NCBI RefSeq assembly: GCF_004522215.1
Contig: NZ_SDLR01000002.1
Span: forward strand, 1 to 64,000
Source of the DNA: Ammoniphilus sp. YIM 78166
GTDB taxonomy: Bacteria > Bacillota > Bacilli > Aneurinibacillales > RAOX-1
DNA: 64,000 bases
Direction of reading: 5' to 3'
Shown here piece after piece: positions 38,009 to 46,584 of the stretch; positions within the stretch are counted from its first letter, which is position 1, and the number at the start of each line of letters is the position of its first letter. A model generated the notes under the pieces. That model worked only from the letters and a program-made list of their open reading frames with translations, was not told the origin of the DNA and did no database searches. The position numbers were made by a program, and so were the translations under genes.

Positions 38009-38787
38009 GCAACGTTTTAGAGATTAAAGGGATTACGAAGCGTTTTGGCGGATTAACCGCCGTTTCAGACGTAAGCGTCAAGATAAAGAAAGGCTCCATT
38101 ACCGCTGTTATCGGTCCTAATGGGGCGGGCAAAACAACGTTTTTCAACATGGTGACGGGCTTTTATATTCCCGATGCGGGGGATATCCTTCTGGATGGAC
38201 AAAGCATCAAAGGTCTTCGTCCAGACATCATCGCATCTAAAGGGATTTCTCGGACCTTCCAGAACATCCGCTTATTCAAGGAAATGACGGCCCTTGAGAA
38301 CGTCATGGTAGGGATGGATACTCAGCTCAAGTCAGGTCTGATGGGGATCTTAGCGAATTTCCGCGGCGTGAAGCAAGAAGAAGAGCGTGTTATGGTGGAA
38401 GCCTACCGCATCCTTAAATATGTAGGGATTGATCAGATCGCGACCCATCAAGCACAAAGTCTTCCTTATGGTCTACAGCGTCGCTTAGAAATTGCTCGCG
38501 CGTTAGCAGCACAACCCAAGGTCATTCTGCTAGACGAACCAGCGGCAGGGATGAACCCAAGAGAAACGGTGGAATTGACCGATTTTATCTTCCGCTTGCG
38601 CGACGAACTTAATCTTACGATCGTTCTGATCGAGCATGACATGAAATTGGTCATGAAGCTTAGCGAAAATATTCACGTGCTGGATTACGGTCAAAAAATT
38701 GCGGAAGGAAACCCGGAAGAAATTCGCAATAACAAGCGAGTGATCGAAGCTTACTTAGGTAAGAGCGGGGAAGAGGAAGCATCATAG
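38005..38787 (+). CDS. livG: branched-chain amino acid ABC transporter ATPase LivG
   Basis: A 260-residue ABC ATPase. Walker A is GPNGAGKTTFFN (about residue 35-46). The LivG-specific insertion carries ISRTFQNIRLFKEMTALENVMVG. The signature region is LPYGLQRRLEIARALA, Walker B is VILLDEPAAGMN, and the switch His is in IEHDM. It partners with LivF and the LivHM channel. Translationally coupled to livM through ATGA overlap. Confidence 0.95.
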   Translation: MSNVLEIKGITKRFGGLTAVSDVSVKIKKGSITAVIGPNGAGKTTFFNMVTGFYIPDAGDILLDGQSIKGLRPDIIASKGISRTFQNIRLFKEMTALENVMVGMDTQLKSGLMGILANFRGVKQEEERVMVEAYRILKYVGIDQIATHQAQSLPYGLQRRLEIARALAAQPKVILLDEPAAGMNPRETVELTDFIFRLRDELNLTIVLIEHDMKLVMKLSENIHVLDYGQKIAEGNPEEIRNNKRVIEAYLGKSGEEEAS

Positions 38788-38812
38788 GCGAAAGCTGGAT
38801 AGAGGTGAAAAC

Positions 38813-39520
38813 ATGGCACTATTAAAAGTAGATCAAATCCACACCTATTATGGCGGAATACATGCGCTAAAAGGCATCTCGGTTGAGGTCAACCAAGGCG
38901 AAGTAGTTACCTTGATCGGTTCCAATGGAGCCGGCAAATCCACGACGCTAAAAGCCATTTGTGGGCAAGTCGCTACGAAGCAAGGCTCCATACTATATGA
39001 AGGGAGAGACATCACCAATGTCCCTCCTCATATTACCGCATCTTATGGTATTGCCCATGTACCGGAAGGGAGAAGAATCTTTCCGAAGATGACGGTAAAG
39101 GAAAACCTAGAAATGGGTGCCTTTGGACTTAAAGATAAGAAGGACATTGAAGAAGGGTTTGAGCGTTCTTTTCACTACTTCCCGCGCCTGAAGGAAAGAA
39201 TTAATCAAAAAGGCGGAACGATGAGCGGTGGAGAGCAACAGATGTTAGCTATTGCACGCGGCCTCATGTCCAAGCCGAAAATTCTTATGCTAGACGAACC
39301 TTCCATGGGACTTGCCCCCATCTTGGTGGAGCAGATCTTTACGATCGTTCAAGAATTGAACAAGGAAGGCATGACCATTTTGCTCGTCGAGCAAAATGCC
39401 AATCAAGCTTTGCAAGTCGCTCATCGCGGATACGTCATCCAAACCGGAGAAATCATCCTTAAGGATGAAGCGAGTAAATTGTTAACCAATAAGCAAGTAA
39501 AAGAAGCTTATTTATCTTAA
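38813..39520 (+). CDS. livF: branched-chain amino acid ABC transporter ATPase LivF
   Basis: A 235-residue ABC ATPase, the usual LivF length. Walker A is GSNGAGKSTTLKAI, the characteristic segment YGIAHVPEGRRIFPKMTVKE follows, the signature is MSGGEQQMLAIARGLM and Walker B is ILMLDEPSMGLAP. GAGGTGAAAAC precedes the ATG. It is the last gene of the operon and is followed by a strong terminator. Confidence 0.95.
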   Translation: MALLKVDQIHTYYGGIHALKGISVEVNQGEVVTLIGSNGAGKSTTLKAICGQVATKQGSILYEGRDITNVPPHITASYGIAHVPEGRRIFPKMTVKENLEMGAFGLKDKKDIEEGFERSFHYFPRLKERINQKGGTMSGGEQQMLAIARGLMSKPKILMLDEPSMGLAPILVEQIFTIVQELNKEGMTILLVEQNANQALQVAHRGYVIQTGEIILKDEASKLLTNKQVKEAYLS

Positions 39521-39526
39521 GATGTT

Positions 39527-39556
39527 AAAAAGGAGGTCGAGAGCGACCTCCTTTTT
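39527..39556 (+). terminator. terminator of the liv operon
   Basis: AAAAAGGAGGTCG (39527-39539) and CGACCTCCTTTTT (39544-39556) form a perfect 13-bp stem with a 4-nt loop ending in T5. Confidence 0.85.
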
Positions 39557-39655
39557 AGTTTCTAGCTTTACCTAAATTTTTTCAAATGTGGAAGGAATCC
39601 TCTGTTTTATTGTCGAATGAAGAAGAACAGATCATAAAAAGAGAGGCGAACAATC

Positions 39656-40711
39656 ATGAAAAAGAGCCTGTTCCTTATTGTGCCCCTTGCCATGTCTATC
39701 ATTTTCACGGCCTGCGGAAAGGAAGAAACGGTTAAGAGCACTGAACCTCCACAAGTGGAACAGCCGGAGCAGAGTGAAGAGGAAAAGCCAGCCGAACAAG
39801 TCGAGGAGAAAGAAGTCTTTAAATATACAGCTCCACTGACAGGAATCGGTACCAATGAAGAACTGCCTAAGCGAGCAGTCATGGTTATGGTAAATAACGA
39901 CCCTAAAGCACGTCCTCAATCTGGACTCGATAAGGCAGATATAGTATATGAAATTCTGGCTGAGGGGGCTATTACTCGATTCGTAGGGATCTACCATAGC
40001 GAAAAGCCTAGCATTGTTGGGCCTGTTCGCAGCATCCGTCCTTACTACATCGATATAGGCAGCGGGTTTGATGCCATTATGGTCCATGCAGGAGGGAGTC
40101 CAACCGCTTTAAAAACACTATCTAGCAAAGGAATGGCTCACCTCGATGAGATCTATAACGCAGGAGGTTCATTCTGGCGGGATAAATCTCGTAAAGCGCC
40201 CCATAACCTCTACACGGATATCGATAAGATTTGGGGCGGGGCTAAGAAGTTAGGGTTCCGAATGGAAGCAGAAATTCCTGAACTCGTATTTATGTCACCG
40301 GAGCAAGAACCAACGGGCACGGATGCAACTAGAGTAGAAGTTAACTTCACAAGCCAGTATAAAATAAGCTATGAATACGACACGGAGAATAAGCGTTATA
40401 AAAGATTGACCTCAGGCCAGCCTCATACTGACTTGACAACAGGCCAACAATTAACCGCCGTTAATGTCCTAATTATTTCTAGTCCTCATAAGATTTTAGA
40501 CAAAGAAGGTAGAAGGGACGTAGATGTATTCGGCCCTGGGAAGGGATATTTGCTTCAGCATGGAAAAGTGAAAGAGGTGACCTGGGAGCGAAAGGGCGGA
40601 CTCATTCGAGCTTATATCGATGGGAAGGAAGTTCCGATGTACCCTGGCAACACATGGGTAAGCATGATTCCTAGTGTTCCACCACTTACTGAAAGTGTCA
40701 AGTTTCAATAA
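39656..40711 (+). CDS. yerB: DUF3048 lipoprotein, YerB family
   Basis: A 351-residue predicted lipoprotein: signal peptide with lipobox FTAC (Cys at about residue 21) and an acidic Glu/Pro-rich linker to about residue 58. DUF3048 begins YTAPLTGIGTNEELPKRAVMVMVNNDPKARPQSGL. The family signature AEGAITRFVGIYHSEKPSIVGPVRSIRPYY and APHNLYTDID are clear. AGAGAGGCGAAC precedes the ATG. It follows the B. subtilis order yerA-yerB-yerC, but here the liv operon separates it from yerA. The function is unknown; it is probably anchored on the outer face of the membrane. Confidence 0.88.
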   Translation: MKKSLFLIVPLAMSIIFTACGKEETVKSTEPPQVEQPEQSEEEKPAEQVEEKEVFKYTAPLTGIGTNEELPKRAVMVMVNNDPKARPQSGLDKADIVYEILAEGAITRFVGIYHSEKPSIVGPVRSIRPYYIDIGSGFDAIMVHAGGSPTALKTLSSKGMAHLDEIYNAGGSFWRDKSRKAPHNLYTDIDKIWGGAKKLGFRMEAEIPELVFMSPEQEPTGTDATRVEVNFTSQYKISYEYDTENKRYKRLTSGQPHTDLTTGQQLTAVNVLIISSPHKILDKEGRRDVDVFGPGKGYLLQHGKVKEVTWERKGGLIRAYIDGKEVPMYPGNTWVSMIPSVPPLTESVKFQ

Positions 40712-40737
40712 ACCGGGAGCAGCACCCCGGTTTTTTC
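40711..40737 (+). terminator. terminator of yerB
   Basis: AACCGGG (40711-40717) pairs with CCCGGTT (40726-40732), followed by T. The left arm touches the stop codon. Confidence 0.75.
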
Positions 40738-40790
40738 TCTGTACTCAACGTTATAGAATCATTCTACTAAAGTAATATATTCTGACAACA

Positions 40791-40806
40791 ATGAAAGCGA
40801 TTACTT
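40791..40806. promoter_or_regulatory. cre-like sequence upstream of yerC
   Basis: ATGAAAGCGATTACTT fits WTGNAANCGNWWNCAW except for one base (CA is CT). It lies between the yerB terminator and yerC. One near match in an AT-rich gap is weak evidence. Confidence 0.25.
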
Positions 40807-40916
40807 ATTGCAAAAATAGAGGAAATCGAATAATATAAAAGAAACGGGCTTTAACTCGTAAAAATTTTAAAGTGGCAAACTACTACAGTAATCCAAGCAT
40901 GAGAGGTGAACGAACT

Positions 40917-41219
40917 ATGCAATTGGATAAGATTAAGGGGAAAGAACTAGAACAACTATTTAAATCAATCCTCTCGTTAGAGAACCTAGATGAATGCTAT
41001 ATATTCTTTGATGACCTATGTACGGTCAACGAAATGAAATCTATGGCCCAACGGCTCGAGGTAGCACGCATGCTTCGCGAGGGCTTTACCTACAATCAGA
41101 TCGAGGAAGAAACAGGGGCTAGCACAGCTACCATCTCTAGAGTGAAGCGTTGCTTGAACTACGGCAACGATGGATATCAGCTAGCACTAGATCGAATTGA
41201 AGATTCCGAGAAAGAGTAA
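40917..41219 (+). CDS. yerC: YerC/TrpR-superfamily DNA-binding protein
   Basis: A 100-residue helical protein of the YerC/YecD group in the TrpR superfamily. It has LDECYIFFDDLCTVNEMKSMAQRLEVARML, followed by the helix-turn-helix TYNQIEEETGASTATISRVKRCLNYG, which is almost identical to the B. subtilis protein as I remember it. The start at 40917 follows GAGGTGA by 7 nt; the longer in-frame ATG at 40872 has no ribosome binding site. It is a probable transcriptional regulator with unknown targets, in the expected place after yerB. Confidence 0.92.
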   Translation: MQLDKIKGKELEQLFKSILSLENLDECYIFFDDLCTVNEMKSMAQRLEVARMLREGFTYNQIEEETGASTATISRVKRCLNYGNDGYQLALDRIEDSEKE

Positions 41220-41235
41220 AGTTTCGTGTAAAAAA

Positions 41236-41275
41236 CCCGCCAACTAGCCCGGAAGGGTATAGTGGCGGTTTTTTT
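41236..41275 (+). terminator. terminator of yerC
   Basis: CCGCCAACTA (41237-41246) pairs with TAGTGGCGG (41260-41268) apart from one bulged A, followed by T7. Confidence 0.7.
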
Positions 41276-41323
41276 ACATTTAACAGCCGATTATGGTTCT
41301 ATCCAAGATGCTCCTTCCAAGCT

Positions 41324-42145
41324 TCATATGTCTTTGGGTACTCCATATCCAAAGGCCCCGTAAACTTTGCAGGTTTCTGCTGCGGCCTCGGCTGCACGCA
41401 GAAGAGCCTCTTCCATTCGCTGATGCTGGTGATATTGGGTTAAAAACATTGCAATGAAAGAATCCCCTGCCCCTAAAGTATCGATTACTTCCGTTGGAAT
41501 AACCGACTGTTCATAGGCACGCTGCTGGTCGAAGAACAAAGCTCCTTGGGAACCTCTGGTAACTCCTACTACCTTAGTTCCATACTCAAGTGCCGTCTCA
41601 CTCAACTCGAGACATTGTTCCTTACTCAAGTCACTGCCGGAGAAGAAAGCATAGGTCAAGTAAGGGCAGACTTTTTCTAAGTAAGCGGAATCCCGGCGTG
41701 TGGAAAAGTCAAAAGACACAGGGATCTTCTGGGAAAGTTCTGGAAGATGATGTTCTAGCCGGCTATATACGCTCGTATGAAGCAGGTCGTGGGAAGCAAT
41801 ATAGGCCTCATCGTCTGCGTTCAGGTTAATCCCCAACAGGGCTTGAACACCCCCTTTATTCGAACGGACAAAGATGCGGTCTCCTTCTTCGTTCAAGCTG
41901 ACTACCGCTTCTCCGTTAGGGCCAAAGGCCTGTCTGATTCTCGTCGTATCGATCTGCTCTTGTTCTAGCACATGCTTGACGTGAGCAGCCGATGCATCGC
42001 TTCCTAAGATCCCCATATAGGAGCTATGGGTGAGGCCATACCGTTTAGCCAATACGGCCACATTCAATGCATTCCCTCCTGGATAAATGATTCCCTGATC
42101 TTGATAGAAATCGACGACGTTATCTCCAATAGCTAGAAGACGCAT
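41324..42145 (-). CDS. frlD: fructosamine (fructoselysine/fructose-amino acid) 6-kinase
   Basis: A 273-residue PfkB/ribokinase-family kinase. It reads MRLLAIGDNVVDFYQDQG, IYPGGNALNVAVLAKRYG (substrate-binding GGNALN) and, near the C-terminus, VIDTLGAGDSFIAMFL with the catalytic Asp of GAGDSF. Next to a FrlB deglycase homologue and the FrlONM transporter it is best called FrlD, which phosphorylates imported Amadori compounds at C6. The start at 42145 was chosen because the sequence fits the family N-terminus and AAGGGTGGG lies about 10 nt upstream; a GTG at 42160 is possible. It is transcribed divergently from frlR, unlike in B. subtilis where frlD is in the frlB operon. Confidence 0.87.
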   Translation of the reverse strand: MRLLAIGDNVVDFYQDQGIIYPGGNALNVAVLAKRYGLTHSSYMGILGSDASAAHVKHVLEQEQIDTTRIRQAFGPNGEAVVSLNEEGDRIFVRSNKGGVQALLGINLNADDEAYIASHDLLHTSVYSRLEHHLPELSQKIPVSFDFSTRRDSAYLEKVCPYLTYAFFSGSDLSKEQCLELSETALEYGTKVVGVTRGSQGALFFDQQRAYEQSVIPTEVIDTLGAGDSFIAMFLTQYHQHQRMEEALLRAAEAAAETCKVYGAFGYGVPKDI

Positions 42146-42173
42146 AAAGACAGCACCCACCCTTGATATGATT

Positions 42174-42275
42174 TTATATAATATTATATAATAACATGTG
42201 AGCGTATGTCATTTATTTTTTTGAATTTTTCCCCTCATGAAGGGAAGTTGTAATATAATATAATATATTAATATG
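42174..42275. promoter_or_regulatory. FrlR-type operators in the frlD-frlR divergent promoter region
   Basis: TTATATAATATTATATAA (42174-42191) is a perfect 18-bp palindrome made of two abutting TTATATAAT half-sites. A second AT-rich repeat zone (42251-42275) includes the perfect palindrome TAATATATTA (42261-42270). Together they occupy the region where both divergent promoters must lie. Confidence 0.55.
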
Positions 42276-42306
42276 AGGGAATACCGTGTGGAGAGGAGGA
42301 ACAACT

Positions 42307-43050
42307 ATGAAGCTGGACAATTCTTCAATTACTCCTTTATACATTCAGTTAAAGGATAAGATTAAAGAAGATATTCAACAGGGGAAGTATAAAGTAGGCC
42401 AGCAGCTGCCGCCAGAGTCGGAAATTTGCGAGGTGTACGGGGTCAGTCGGATTACGTCCCGCAGAGCAATCCTTGATTTGGTGGAGGAAGGCATTCTGCA
42501 GCGCCAGCAAGGGAAGGGAACCTTCGTAACAGAGAAAAAGATCAAACGGGAACTGATTGACGTCAATGGCTTCTATGATTTCACTACAAGCTCCGGGAAA
42601 GCGGCACGCGCACACATCTTATCTTCAACAACCGAAGCAGCAGACGAACATCAGGCCTCTCTTCTTAGGATTCAGCAAGGGGATCCGATATTGCGGTTAG
42701 AGCGCCTTTACTTTATTGATGATCATCCGTTTTCGAGGGAATCGGCACATTACCCCTTGAATCGGTTCCCGGGGATGGAGCAACATATTCAAGAAGGAAG
42801 CTCCGTCTACCGATTGCTCAAGGAGCGCTATCAGACCGAAGCTTATCATAATGAGAAAACGGTCAATGTCATTGTCGCTAACACAGAACAAGCCGACTTA
42901 TTGAAGTGTACCGTGGGCACGCCGATATTTGAAATTGAAAAAGTGGTGTTAGATGAACAAGAAGTACCGATTCATTTATCGGTTTCTCACTACCCCACGA
43001 CTCGCGTAACCTTTACATTAAAAGCATCCAAATCCGAAAGCCGTCCTTAA
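42307..43050 (+). CDS. frlR: GntR/HutC-family regulator of fructosamine genes
   Basis: A 247-residue regulator with an N-terminal winged helix (ITPLYIQLKDKIKEDIQQGKY, LPPESEICEVYGVSRITSRRAI, wing RQQGKGTFVTEK; about residues 8-80). A UTRA effector domain spans about 95-240. It lies between frlD and frlB, matching B. subtilis FrlR (YurJ/YurK region), which I recall represses frl genes and responds to 6-phosphofructosamines. The start at 42307 follows GAGAGGAGGA. Palindromic AT-rich sites flank the gene on both sides. A hairpin AAGGGCGG/CCGTCCTT-like segment after the stop may terminate it. Confidence 0.85.
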   Translation: MKLDNSSITPLYIQLKDKIKEDIQQGKYKVGQQLPPESEICEVYGVSRITSRRAILDLVEEGILQRQQGKGTFVTEKKIKRELIDVNGFYDFTTSSGKAARAHILSSTTEAADEHQASLLRIQQGDPILRLERLYFIDDHPFSRESAHYPLNRFPGMEQHIQEGSSVYRLLKERYQTEAYHNEKTVNVIVANTEQADLLKCTVGTPIFEIEKVVLDEQEVPIHLSVSHYPTTRVTFTLKASKSESRP

Positions 43051-43096
43051 AAAAGGGCGGTTTTTTTCGTTTAAAATAAATATTCAAAAAAATGTG

Positions 43097-43136
43097 TTGA
43101 ATTATTTTTTATATAATGTTATAAAATATTATATAA
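43097..43136 (+). promoter_or_regulatory. frlB promoter with overlapping operator half-sites
   Basis: TTGAAT (43097-43102), 17 bp, then TATAAA (43120-43125). The half-site TTATATAAT (43109-43117) and its inverted copy ATTATATAA (43128-43136) flank the -10 box, placed so that a bound repressor would block the promoter. Confidence 0.55.
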
Positions 43137-43170
43137 AGTTATATATGACAAATTTGAGGAGGAACAAACA

Positions 43171-44136
43171 ATGAACACCCAAATTTCCGCGGCTTTAGAG
43201 GCAATGAAGAATCGAGACATTAAGACTGTATTTTACGTGGCATGTGGAGGATCCTCGGCAATTATGTATCCCAGCAAGTACTTCATGGATCGGGAAGCGA
43301 AAACGATCCATGCGGATTTATACAGTGCCAATGAGTTTATCCACCGCAATCCAGTAACGCTTGGCGAGCAGTCGCTAGTCATCTTGTGCTCTCACTCCGG
43401 AACGACTCCAGAAACGGTAGAAGCAGCCAAGTTTGCCCGGAATAAAGGTGCTTTAACCGTATCCTTGACCAATGTGGAAGAATCTCCTTTAGCGGTTGAA
43501 TCTGAATATGTTGTAAAGTATCAGTGGGGTCCGGAGGCGATTGCCAAGGATACCAATTATTCCATGCTGTACCAGTTGACTTCAGGATTGTTATACCTGA
43601 AGGAAGAAAATCAAAGGTTTCAATCCATGCTTCAATCTCTGGAAAATCTAAACGGCGTTTACGAGCAAGTAAAGGCCGATTATGCGGAGAAGGCCTTGGC
43701 TTTCGGAGAAACCTATAAGGATGAGAAAGTCATCTATACGATGGCAAGTGGAGCGAACTTTGGTGTAGCCTATTCGTTTGCAATTTGTATCCTCATGGAA
43801 ATGCAATGGATTCACTCCCACGCGATTCACGCTGGTGAATACTTCCATGGCCCATTCGAAATTTTGGATAAGAATGTTCCCTTCATTCACCTGTTAGGTC
43901 TGGACGAAACTCGTCCGCTAGAAGAGCGTGCGCTGGGCTTCTCTAAGCAATACGGTGAAAAACTGATCGTGTTGGATGCAAAGGAATTTGATTGGGCAGG
44001 AATTAATGAGGACGTTCAAGGGTATCTAGCCCCACTGGTGTTGAACCACTTGTTGAGACAGTATGCTAACGCCTTGGCAGATGCCCGAAACCATCCATTA
44101 TCGACCAGAAGATATATGTGGACAGTACCCTATTAA
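43171..44136 (+). CDS. frlB: fructosamine 6-phosphate deglycase
   Basis: A 321-residue SIS-domain protein. It cleaves 6-phosphofructosamines into glucose 6-phosphate and the free amine or amino acid. Two SIS modules are visible: VFYVACGGSSAIMYPSKYF with LYSANEFIHRNP and ILCSHSGTTPETVEAAKFA, then IYTMASGANFGVAYSFAICILMEMQWIHSHAIHAGEYFHGPFE. The latter block is nearly identical to B. subtilis FrlB (YurP) as I recall it, as is LLGLDETRPLEERAL. GAGGAGGAAC precedes the ATG. It is followed by a strong terminator and then frlO. Confidence 0.92.
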   Translation: MNTQISAALEAMKNRDIKTVFYVACGGSSAIMYPSKYFMDREAKTIHADLYSANEFIHRNPVTLGEQSLVILCSHSGTTPETVEAAKFARNKGALTVSLTNVEESPLAVESEYVVKYQWGPEAIAKDTNYSMLYQLTSGLLYLKEENQRFQSMLQSLENLNGVYEQVKADYAEKALAFGETYKDEKVIYTMASGANFGVAYSFAICILMEMQWIHSHAIHAGEYFHGPFEILDKNVPFIHLLGLDETRPLEERALGFSKQYGEKLIVLDAKEFDWAGINEDVQGYLAPLVLNHLLRQYANALADARNHPLSTRRYMWTVPY

Positions 44137-44162
44137 GAGGGATCTACTCGGTGGATTATGAA

Positions 44163-44191
44163 GAAATAAGCGGAGGGGCTCCGCTTATTTC
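44163..44191 (+). terminator. terminator of frlB
   Basis: GAAATAAGCGGAG (44163-44175) and CTCCGCTTATTTC (44179-44191) form a perfect 13-bp stem with a 3-nt loop. Confidence 0.75.
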
Positions 44192-44221
44192 CAGCCCCAC
44201 CAACCAAACTTACAACTTGGG

Positions 44222-44281
44222 AATTAAACGTTTACATCCCGCAATAGTATGAAGTATTATAATATTATGAAATAATATATG
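44222..44281. promoter_or_regulatory. cre-like site and AT-rich operator upstream of frlO
   Basis: AATTAAACGTTTACAT (44222-44237) has a perfect 3' half of the cre consensus and two mismatches in the 5' half. ATAATATTAT (44259-44268) is a perfect palindrome in an AT-rich block like the other frl operators. The frlONM transporter therefore seems to have its own regulated promoter. Confidence 0.4.
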
Positions 44282-44313
44282 ACTTTTTACCACATAATGG
44301 GGGGCAAGGCGAT

Positions 44314-45642
44314 ATGAAGAAAATGTTCAAACTCTTCACGAATATCCTACTTGTAAGCACGTTTGCTGTTGGTTGCTCAAGTTCATCTACAACTCCCGCA
44401 TCGAACCCAGACCCTGCCTCATCACAGCCGGCTGCAACGGTTCCATCAGGGGAGACGGTCACGCTGAAGTTTTTCCACCGCTGGCCGAAGGATCCCGATA
44501 AGAGCTATTTTGATCAGGTGGTAAAAGAATTTGAACAAGCCAATCCGAATATCAAGATAGAGACCGAAGCGGTGCTCAATGACTCCTATAAAGAAAAGAT
44601 CCGCGTCCTCCTCGGGACGAACAATCCGCCGGATGTGTTCACTTCATGGAGCGGCGAGTTCGCCTATAAGTTTGTCCGCGGGGACAAGGTGCTTGACCTG
44701 ACCCCTCATTTGCAAAAGGATCAGGCTTGGGCCAACCAATTAGTCCAGACCCAGTTCCCTCCTTTCACTTTGGATGGAAAGATCTATGGCGCTCCGATGA
44801 CGCTAGACGGAAAAACCTTCTTTTACAATAAGGAGATTTTCAAGCAACTGAACTTGGAAGTGCCCAAGACATGGCCGGAGTTTATCCAGACCTTGCAAAA
44901 AATCAAGGATAGCGGCATCACCCCCATTGCCTTCGGAAACAAGGCTCCATGGGCTGTATCGCACTATATCGGAACCTTTAACCAGCGCATGGTGGATCAA
45001 GAAACCAGGATGAAGGATTATAATCGCGCCACAGGAACCTTTGAGGATCCTGGTTATGTGGAAGCCCTTCGCAAGCTAAATGAACTAAGCCCATATTTCA
45101 ACAAAGATGTGAACGCACTGGAGCATCAATTTGCACGTCAAACCTTTATTGATGGAAAAGCGGCCATTGGGTATTTCCAAAAAGCTGAAATCGGCTTGAT
45201 TGAACCGAATATCAAGTTTGAGATTGGTTTCATCGACTTCCCTCAAATTGACGGAGCGAAAGGAAACCCTACGTACCTAACCGGCGCACCTGAAGGCTGG
45301 ATGATTTCTTCCTTGACGAAGCATCCGGAAGAAGCTTTAAAGTTTGTGAAGTTCCTGACTTCCAAAGAGATGGGCGAAAAATATGTCAAGGATGTAGGCA
45401 AGCTTAGCGCCGTTCAAGGGACTGTCCATGCCAATACCGCAACACCGACGCAAATTGAAGCGGTGGATCGCGTAATGAAGGCCGAAGGATTCTCGCTGTG
45501 GCTGGATACGGATATGGACATTAAGATCGTGGATGCGTATCTGGCTGGAGCTCAGCAAATGCTAGCTGGACAGAAGACGCCGGAAGAAGTTATCGCTGAT
45601 GTTCAAAAAGCAGCCGCTCAAGTTAGAACGGAAGCCAAGTAA
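44314..45642 (+). CDS. frlO: ABC transporter substrate-binding lipoprotein for fructosamines
   Basis: A 442-residue family 1 extracellular solute-binding protein. The signal peptide ends in the lipobox AVGC (Cys21), followed by a Ser/Thr/Pro-rich tether to about residue 45. The mature domain opens VTLKFFHRWPKDPDKSYFDQVVKEFEQANPNIK, as in sugar-binding proteins of the CUT1 class. GKIYGAPMTLDGKTFFYNKEIF is also typical. GGGGGGCAAGGCG precedes the ATG. No ATPase gene is present in the cluster, as in B. subtilis frl where a shared MsmX-type ATPase is used. Confidence 0.87.
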   Translation: MKKMFKLFTNILLVSTFAVGCSSSSTTPASNPDPASSQPAATVPSGETVTLKFFHRWPKDPDKSYFDQVVKEFEQANPNIKIETEAVLNDSYKEKIRVLLGTNNPPDVFTSWSGEFAYKFVRGDKVLDLTPHLQKDQAWANQLVQTQFPPFTLDGKIYGAPMTLDGKTFFYNKEIFKQLNLEVPKTWPEFIQTLQKIKDSGITPIAFGNKAPWAVSHYIGTFNQRMVDQETRMKDYNRATGTFEDPGYVEALRKLNELSPYFNKDVNALEHQFARQTFIDGKAAIGYFQKAEIGLIEPNIKFEIGFIDFPQIDGAKGNPTYLTGAPEGWMISSLTKHPEEALKFVKFLTSKEMGEKYVKDVGKLSAVQGTVHANTATPTQIEAVDRVMKAEGFSLWLDTDMDIKIVDAYLAGAQQMLAGQKTPEEVIADVQKAAAQVRTEAK

Positions 45643-45650
45643 TACCTATG

Positions 45651-45676
45651 CAGTGGAGTTCGGCAGAACTCCACTG
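45651..45676 (+). other. perfect hairpin between frlO and frlN
   Basis: CAGTGGAGTTC (45651-45661) and GAACTCCACTG (45666-45676) form an 11-bp stem with loop GGCA and no T run. It could stabilise the frlO mRNA or lower frlN/frlM expression. Confidence 0.6.
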
Positions 45677-45703
45677 TCATTCTATCCAAAGGGGGGAGAT
45701 TCG

Positions 45704-46579
45704 TTGATTCATCGAAGGATTACGCCATATCTATATTTAGCGCCGTGTTTTCTGATGGTTCTGGTGTTTATCTACATTCCACTCATTCAAAACTTGGAAT
45801 CGAGCTTATTCCAATGGAATACCTTTTCCCCGCAGAAAACCTTTGTTGGACTGGAGCAATATGTTCAATTGTTCCAGGATCCCATTTTTTATATCGCCTT
45901 ACGCAATAACCTCTACTATGCCATCATCTCGATGATCATCCAGGTGGGAGGGGGCTTGGTGATCGCCGCCATACTTGAAGACAAGCTGTTTCGCCGGGTG
46001 TCGCCCATTTTTCGCACCGTCTTTTTCCTCCCTGTGGTGATTTCCATTACGGTTATTTGCTTACTGTTTGACTTTGTATACCATCCTCATGTAGGTTTAT
46101 TGAATGGTTTCTTGTCCATGATCGGGCTCGAGGAATGGGGACGGGCATGGGTAGGAGATTCCGCAACAGCTATTTTTGCCGCCATTGCCGTGTCCCAGTG
46201 GCAAAGCACGGGATACATCATGATGCTGTTTATTGTCGCGATTCAAAAAATCCCAGGTGAACTGTATGAGGCTGCTGAGATCGATGGGGCCAATAAGCTG
46301 AAGACGTTTTTTCATGTGACCGTACCTCAGGTAAAGGAGATGCTGTTCGTTACTTCTATTATTACCTTGTCCGGTGCGTTCACCGTGTTTAATGAGGTGT
46401 ATATCCTGACTGGAGGTGGACCGGGACACGCGTCTCATGTATTGGGGACCTACCTTTACCACTCTGCATTCTCTCGAGATAACATGGGATATGCCTCCAC
46501 CATTGCGACCGTGATATTGATCATTACGTTAACCATTTCACTGGTCCAAATGAAGCTATCTAAAACGGGGAAGGAGTGA
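45704..46579 (+). CDS. frlN: ABC transporter permease for fructosamines
   Basis: A 291-residue CUT1-type sugar permease (MalF/UgpA class) with six predicted helices. It begins with TTG at 45704 (LIHRRITPYLYLAPCFLMVLVFIYIP), 10 nt after AAGGGGGGAG. An in-frame ATG at 45599 is inside frlO and was rejected. The permease EAA loop is KIPGELYEAAEIDGANKLKTFFHVTVPQ (about 190-217). The 3' end carries AAGGAG for frlM. Confidence 0.88.
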   Translation: MIHRRITPYLYLAPCFLMVLVFIYIPLIQNLESSLFQWNTFSPQKTFVGLEQYVQLFQDPIFYIALRNNLYYAIISMIIQVGGGLVIAAILEDKLFRRVSPIFRTVFFLPVVISITVICLLFDFVYHPHVGLLNGFLSMIGLEEWGRAWVGDSATAIFAAIAVSQWQSTGYIMMLFIVAIQKIPGELYEAAEIDGANKLKTFFHVTVPQVKEMLFVTSIITLSGAFTVFNEVYILTGGGPGHASHVLGTYLYHSAFSRDNMGYASTIATVILIITLTISLVQMKLSKTGKE

Positions 46580-46584
46580 GGCGA

